Position numbers and translations under genes: made by a program
The notes under the pieces: generated by a model
The model's input: only the letters and a program-made list of their open reading frames with translations
What the model was told of the DNA's origin: nothing
Databases searched by the model: none
Origin: an uncultured Planctomycetales bacterium
GTDB taxonomy: Bacteria > Planctomycetota > Planctomycetia > Pirellulales > S012-138
Length of the DNA: 10,069 bases
NCBI GenBank assembly: GCA_937982665.1
Contig: CALJLD010000038.1
Location: 1-10,069 of the forward strand
Reading direction: 5' to 3'
In this document: in pieces, positions 6,710-10,069 of the stretch
Layout: each line of letters starts with the position of its first letter
How positions within the stretch are numbered: position 1 is the stretch's first letter

Positions 6710-7828
6710 CTATTCAAAACTCAATTCGTCGACCCATTCTGTGATCGAGACTCTCATTTGCTCGGCTGTGCGGTCATAGTGATCCATGGTTCCACCGATG
6801 GGGTCGGCCACTTCGCCACCATCGCGAGACAACAGCCTTGCCCGATCCGCGGCCTGTGGCCACTCGGCCAGTAATGCATCCAAATGCGAGCGAGTCATGG
6901 CAAAGATGTGATCCGCCTGGCGAACCAGTTGCTCGGTCAGTGGTTGGGATTCATGACCGCTTAAGTCCAGGCCGGCCGATTTCATGACTTCAACGGCTTC
7001 CATGGTTGCTGGCGAACCGGAGAAGGCCGCGATACCAGCGGATGCTACAACAACACCACGATCCTCAAGTTCCTCGATCTTGCAGCCTAACTTCTTGGCC
7101 ACAAGATCGCGAAAGATCGTCTCAGCCATGGGGCTGCGGCAAGTATTGCCGGTGCATACAAATAGGACCACCATACTCGCAAATCTCCGCAAATTGCGTT
7201 CGGAGACAACCCCTTCGCGCAGGATCGTCCAATTGTTTCCTTCTACGCGAACAACGGTTGACGACTGGCCGTAACGGCTGGGACCATCGTCAAACAGCAA
7301 AGCAATGTCTTCTCCGAGAGCTTTTGCGACCTGCTCTGCCGTGGTGCTGTCCGCCTCGCCGCTGATGTTGGCGCTGGTCAAGCATAACGGCCCGCAGCTC
7401 AGCCTTAAGACGTCCAGGATCACCGAATGCGCCGGCACTCGCAGGCCGATGGTCTTGCCGCCGGGAGCGACTGCTTCTCGAACATCGGGGTCCAATTGCC
7501 GCAGCAGACTTTCCGGATGGCCGCAATCAAAAATCAGCGTGACAGGGCCAGGCCACAGTCGTCGCGCGAGACGCTCCCCCAAAGGGCTCATGTCTGGGAC
7601 GTAGTCGAGCGCGTCCTCCACGCTTTTCACGGCTAAAGCGAAAGGGTGTCCCGCTTTGCGGCCCTTGATCTCGGCCAGCCGCCGCACGGCATCAGCGCAC
7701 AATGCACTAGCAGCCACGCCGTACACGGTCTCCGTGGGAAAGACCACAAGCCGGCCCTCAGCGAGCGCCTGCACCGCACGATGAACAAGATCGCGCGCAT
7801 CGTCAGCTTTGCGAATATCAACGACCAC
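6710..7828 (-). CDS. tsaC-ywlE: Fusion: threonylcarbamoyl-AMP synthase (TsaC/YwlC/Sua5) plus low-molecular-weight arginine/tyrosine phosphatase (YwlE-like)
   Basis: The 372-residue ORF is open throughout and carries two complete domains. Residues 1-216 are a YrdC/Sua5 domain, making threonylcarbamoyl-AMP for tRNA t6A: FPTETVYGVAA (30-40), KGRKAGHPFAL (55-65), LWPGPVTLIF (91-100) and TSANISG (151-157). Residues 219-372 are a low-molecular-weight phosphatase: P-loop VCTGNTCRSPMAE (224-236) with nucleophile Cys225 and Arg231, and the general acid in ADPIGG (341-346, Asp342). Thr229 in the P-loop matches the arginine phosphatase YwlE, where most tyrosine phosphatases have Ile or Leu. The junction (RRFASMVVLFVC, 214-225) has almost no linker, so internal initiation at Met219 is possible. 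The start is GTG 7828 with no clear ribosome site; a promoter candidate lies at 7954-7983. rpiB follows 18 bp downstream. Confidence 0.9.
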   Translation of the reverse strand: MVVDIRKADDARDLVHRAVQALAEGRLVVFPTETVYGVAASALCADAVRRLAEIKGRKAGHPFALAVKSVEDALDYVPDMSPLGERLARRLWPGPVTLIFDCGHPESLLRQLDPDVREAVAPGGKTIGLRVPAHSVILDVLRLSCGPLCLTSANISGEADSTTAEQVAKALGEDIALLFDDGPSRYGQSSTVVRVEGNNWTILREGVVSERNLRRFASMVVLFVCTGNTCRSPMAETIFRDLVAKKLGCKIEELEDRGVVVASAGIAAFSGSPATMEAVEVMKSAGLDLSGHESQPLTEQLVRQADHIFAMTRSHLDALLAEWPQAADRARLLSRDGGEVADPIGGTMDHYDRTAEQMRVSITEWVDELSFE

Positions 7829-7943
7829 GAGCGGAGCGCACAGAGTCCAGGAGAATTGGGATTATCGCGGCAAACTCAGGCAGTGCGGCACCACGTCCGT
7901 CACCCCAACCTGTTCTGCCGATTGGTTTTCGGTGCGAAAGAGT

Positions 7944-7983
7944 TTGACCAAATACTATACTGGCCGTCGCGTAAGTTGGTCAA
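7944..7983. repeat. Inverted repeat framing a promoter (possible operator)
   Basis: TTGACCAA (7944-7951) and TTGGTCAA (7976-7983) are exact inverse copies, 24 bases apart, their centres 32 bp apart (about three helical turns). One arm covers the candidate -35 box and the other covers the expected transcription start region of the minus-strand promoter between them. This geometry suits a repressor site, but chance cannot be excluded. Confidence 0.45.
7954..7983 (-). promoter_or_regulatory. Sigma70-type promoter for the TsaC-phosphatase/rpiB operon
   Basis: Read on the minus strand, TTGACC (plus-strand GGTCAA, 7978-7983) and TATAGT (plus-strand ACTATA, 7954-7959) are 5/6-match -35 and -10 boxes with an 18-bp spacer. 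Transcription would start near 7945-7948, giving a leader of about 120 bases before the GTG at 7828. I found no comparable promoter elsewhere in the 7829-8051 intergenic space. Confidence 0.55.
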
Positions 7984-8051
7984 GGAGCGCGGTTTGCGGC
8001 GACGCTTACATCGTCATCGCGCACGCTGGGCATTTCACGCCGATTCTTTAG

Positions 8052-8687
8052 ATGCCAATCCCAGAACCACTTTCGAGCACGTTCCGCATCGCGACCGCAC
8101 TCGATATCCGATCGTGGTCCTATGGTGCAGTGATGCGCGTGCGGGAACCAAATTCGTCACTGGCGAATAATGTTGCTGGGACGCTGCATTGTCAGCGAAT
8201 ATTTGGCCCAATCCATGATTTCGAGTGTTCGTGTGGAAAATACCGAGGCCAGCAATTCGCAAAAATGATCTGCGATCGTTGTGGTGTGAAGATTGACCAT
8301 ACCGGAATTCGGCGAATCCGATTTGGACACATCCCATTCCAACAGGAAGTCCGCCATCCCTTTGATGAAGCAACCAAGATCGATTGCTTTCCGGTATTGC
8401 CAAATTGGTTACCGAATCGCAATCCGGAGAAACGCTACAAGCTTTGTATGATAACCTGGTCAATGCTTCGGCTGCGGGCTCGCCGGATCACGTTCGTGAA
8501 GTCTTGCAAGCGATTATCGACATCCTTCTGCCAACCACAGTTAATGCTCAGTTGTGGCGTTTGTCCGAAGCGGAAACCTTGGCACAAGGAATTGCGCTTG
8601 TTTCTAAGAATGACGAATTCGCTTAACTGGCATGCGGCAGTTCGGTTTCCTCAAGCTGCAAGACTATCGATCGAGTTCGTAGAATAG
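8052..8687 (+). CDS. Stand-alone RNA polymerase beta' (RpoC) N-terminal zinc-domain-like protein; frame probably shifts near 8370-8384
   Basis: The first ~103 residues match the N-terminus of RpoC. ATALDIRSWSYGAV (14-27) corresponds to the ASPEDIRSWSYGEV-type segment; CQRIFGPIHDFECSCGKY (47-64) to the ERIFGP-DYEC-CGKY segment; MICDRCGVKI (72-81) and IRRIRFGHI (86-94) follow, then VRHPF (100-104), equivalent to VAHIWF. Cys59, Cys61, Cys74 and Cys77 have the RpoC spacing C-x-C-x12-C-x2-C. The rest of beta', including the NADFDGD catalytic loop, is absent. In polymerase this zinc domain sits by the RNA exit channel. After residue ~107 this frame looks non-coding (rich in R, K, W and C), while another frame from 8369 looks like protein; the true gene may be 8052-8626 with a one-base shift. 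A TAG directly before ATG 8052 fixes the earliest start; no ribosome site is seen. It could be a regulator binding RNA polymerase partners, or a decaying paralogue. Confidence 0.7.
   Translation: MPIPEPLSSTFRIATALDIRSWSYGAVMRVREPNSSLANNVAGTLHCQRIFGPIHDFECSCGKYRGQQFAKMICDRCGVKIDHTGIRRIRFGHIPFQQEVRHPFDEATKIDCFPVLPNWLPNRNPEKRYKLCMITWSMLRLRARRITFVKSCKRLSTSFCQPQLMLSCGVCPKRKPWHKELRLFLRMTNSLNWHAAVRFPQAARLSIEFVE
8369..8626 (+). CDS. Probable C-terminal part of the RpoC-like gene, in a shifted frame
   Basis: This frame opens after a TGA at 8366-8368 and runs to the TAA at 8624-8626. Its product (LLSGIAKLVTESQSGETL..., then NASAAGSPDHVREVLQAIID, then LWRLSEAETLAQGIALV) looks like an ordinary soluble helical protein, unlike the same DNA in the upstream ORF's frame. 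It has no ATG and no ribosome site; TTG 8384 is the only plausible start. The simplest reading is that it continues the RpoC-like gene after a -1 (or +2) shift, giving a product of about 190 residues. I see no classical heptamer slippery site, so a sequencing error or a natural frameshift mutation is more likely than programmed frameshifting. The fold and function are not recognised, and it does not look like RpoC. Confidence 0.5.
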   Translation, partial: SNQDRLLSGIAKLVTESQSGETLQALYDNLVNASAAGSPDHVREVLQAIIDILLPTTVNAQLWRLSEAETLAQGIALVSKNDEFA

Positions 8688-8718
8688 CGCCATTGGCCTG
8701 GTTCCATGTTTGACTTGC

Positions 8719-10069
8719 ATGCCTGCTCCCAAGAAACAGCGATTCCTTTTTGGCGATGATTCGGATGCGGCTGGACGCGCTTCCAACGAGTCGCCGGCTT
8801 CGCAATCCGAAAGCGATCGAAAATCGATTGGTCCAAGCGAGCAGAAACAACCCTTCACGCTGGCGGACCTCAAAGGCAAGACCGTCTACGTCGTTGATGC
8901 ACCATCTTTGATCTATCAGGTGTTTCACGCGATTGGCGAGATGACCAGCCCTCAAGGGCAGCCGGTGAATGCCGTTTATGGCTTCACGCGGGATGTCATG
9001 GCTATGCTGGAAGGGGGCGATGCGGACTTTCTGCTATGTGCGTTTGATGCGCCGGGTCCGACATTTCGCCATGAGTTGTACGCCGAATACAAGGCTGACC
9101 GTGCGGCGATGCCGGACGACCTTCGCCCACAGATGCCGTTGATCCGCCGGGTGCTGGATCACCTGCGCGTCCCGGCTTTGGAACTTCCGGGCTTCGAGGC
9201 GGACGATCTGTTGGCCACCGTTGCGGAAGTTTGCCAACAAACCGGCGCGAAGTGTCTGTTGCTCAGCGGCGACAAAGACTGTCGCCAATTGATTGATGAC
9301 TCCACGTTCGTGTTCAACGTTCGTAAGCAACAGATTTACGACGCCAAAGCACTTCAGGCGGATTGGGGCATCGCCCCGGAGCAGGTTGTCGATTTTCAGG
9401 CGCTCGTTGGCGACAAAATCGACAACGTTCCAGGCGTTCCGTTGATAGGGCCAAAAATCGCTGGCGAACTTTTGCGCGAATTTGGTGACCTGGAGAGCGT
9501 GCTGGCCAACGTTGACAAGATCAAAGGCGCCAAGCGGAAAGAGAATCTCACGAATTACAAACAGCAGGCGTTATTGAGTCGAGATTTGGTTCGGCTGGAT
9601 CGGCATGCGCCAATTGAAATCGATTGGGAAGGAGCCCAAATTGCTGATTTCGATTACGCCGCTGCCTTGAAGACATTTGTTGAGCTTGGCTTCCACGGTT
9701 TTGCCGAGAAGGTTCGCCAGCTTTCGCCAGAGATTGGGCCAGCTCCGGAAACAGAAACGACGGCTGTTGAAACGAAAGAAGGGAGACGAGAACTCCTTGA
9801 TGCGCTGCGCTCGCAGGAGGAGTTTGCCTTCGCGCTATTGCCGCTTGATCCAGTGGACCGATTCGCCCCGCCGCTGGGAATCGCCTTTTGTTGGGAGGAA
9901 GGCCGTGCGAGTTACGTCCCGTTGAGCGAGGCGGATTGCCCTGCGGACAAATTCCTGCAAGCTGTCTGTGGAATCGAGTCCGCGACAATGATTGGCCACA
10001 ATCTCAAAGCGGCCTGGTTGTCATTTTCCGCATTGGGTGTTGCCGCACCAAAGTCAGCGTTTGATACGC
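8719..10069 (+). CDS. polA: DNA polymerase I, N-terminal part (5' nuclease and degenerate 3'-5' exonuclease), cut by window edge
   Basis: 450 residues are visible. Residues 1-52 are a polar extension not found in E. coli Pol I; it starts with PKKQRFLFGDD, which contains a possible sliding-clamp-binding pentapeptide QRFLF (7-11). The 5'-3' exonuclease (flap endonuclease) domain spans about 53-330: VYVVDAPSLIYQVFHAI (56-72), FEADDLLATVAE (159-170), LLSGDKDCRQLI (181-192) and LVGDKIDNVPGVPLIGPKIA (229-248, helix-hairpin-helix). The metal-binding acids appear intact. The 3'-5' exonuclease domain starts near 355 but looks inactive: the place of FDTET reads FALLPLD (371-377), and the exo II motif is GHNLKAAW (426-433), without the Asp. 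The polymerase domain lies beyond the edge. The ATG at 8719-8721 has no evident ribosome site. The role is Okazaki-fragment processing and repair. Confidence 0.94.
   Translation, partial: MPAPKKQRFLFGDDSDAAGRASNESPASQSESDRKSIGPSEQKQPFTLADLKGKTVYVVDAPSLIYQVFHAIGEMTSPQGQPVNAVYGFTRDVMAMLEGGDADFLLCAFDAPGPTFRHELYAEYKADRAAMPDDLRPQMPLIRRVLDHLRVPALELPGFEADDLLATVAEVCQQTGAKCLLLSGDKDCRQLIDDSTFVFNVRKQQIYDAKALQADWGIAPEQVVDFQALVGDKIDNVPGVPLIGPKIAGELLREFGDLESVLANVDKIKGAKRKENLTNYKQQALLSRDLVRLDRHAPIEIDWEGAQIADFDYAAALKTFVELGFHGFAEKVRQLSPEIGPAPETETTAVETKEGRRELLDALRSQEEFAFALLPLDPVDRFAPPLGIAFCWEEGRASYVPLSEADCPADKFLQAVCGIESATMIGHNLKAAWLSFSALGVAAPKSAFDT

Noticed and set aside
7809..8051. 80-residue ORF ending directly before, and in frame with, the RpoC-like gene
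   Set aside because: It overlaps the start of the TsaC fusion gene and its promoter, its translation does not resemble RpoC, and a TAG separates it from ATG 8052.
8360..8384. Programmed -1 frameshifting in the RpoC-like gene
   Set aside because: No slippery heptamer or evident downstream stem was found; an error or mutation explains the frame change more simply.
8035..8463. 142-residue minus-strand ORF opposite the RpoC-like gene
   Set aside because: It is the antisense of the RpoC motif region, and the plus strand has exact zinc-site spacing.

Overview
The window looks like chromosomal DNA from a planctomycete, probably of the Pirellula/Rhodopirellula type. The evidence is a small pilin-like protein of a kind I associate with that group (GFxxSTE start, hydrophobic helix, ASLNQSY), long gene-by-gene strand switching, weak or absent Shine-Dalgarno sites at several genes, and moderate GC content. 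No 16S rRNA or other decisive marker is present, so the assignment is an inference.

Layout. (1) Positions 1-1589, minus strand: the front of a respiratory complex I operon in the order nuoA-nuoC-nuoD (nuoD cut by the window edge). nuoB is missing from its usual place between nuoA and nuoC. (2) 1590-2318: a mostly non-coding stretch that ends in two tiny, abutting plus-strand ORFs with one predicted membrane helix each, followed by a terminator-like hairpin. (3) 2319-3194, minus: an RlmI/RlmK-type SAM-dependent methyltransferase without a PUA domain. (4) 3369-3677, plus: a lone pilin-like protein followed by a clear terminator. (5) 3767-6061, minus: a membrane-anchored endonuclease/exonuclease/phosphatase-fold protein and an exported alpha/beta hydrolase. 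(6) 6236-7828, minus: rpiB preceded by a gene that fuses a threonylcarbamoyl-AMP synthase domain (TsaC/YwlC) to a low-molecular-weight phosphatase with the arginine-phosphatase signature (YwlE). This repeats, with a fusion, the ywlC-ywlE-ywlF(rpiB) neighbourhood of Bacillus subtilis. A good sigma70-type promoter framed by an 8-bp inverted repeat lies upstream. (7) 8052-8687, plus: a short gene whose first ~103 residues match the N-terminal, zinc-binding end of the RNA polymerase beta' subunit, with all four cysteines at exact RpoC spacing and nothing of the rest of RpoC. Its reading frame appears to shift just after this domain. (8) 8719-10069, plus: polA, cut by the window edge, with a ~50-residue N-terminal extension carrying a possible sliding-clamp-binding peptide, and a 3'-5' exonuclease domain that has lost its catalytic acids.

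The genes do not form one pathway. The main functional units are respiration (nuo), the tRNA t6A/phosphoarginine/pentose phosphate group (fusion plus rpiB) and DNA replication/repair (polA). The most unusual item is the stand-alone RpoC zinc-domain protein upstream of polA. I saw no tRNA, rRNA, CRISPR array, insertion sequence or phage gene.
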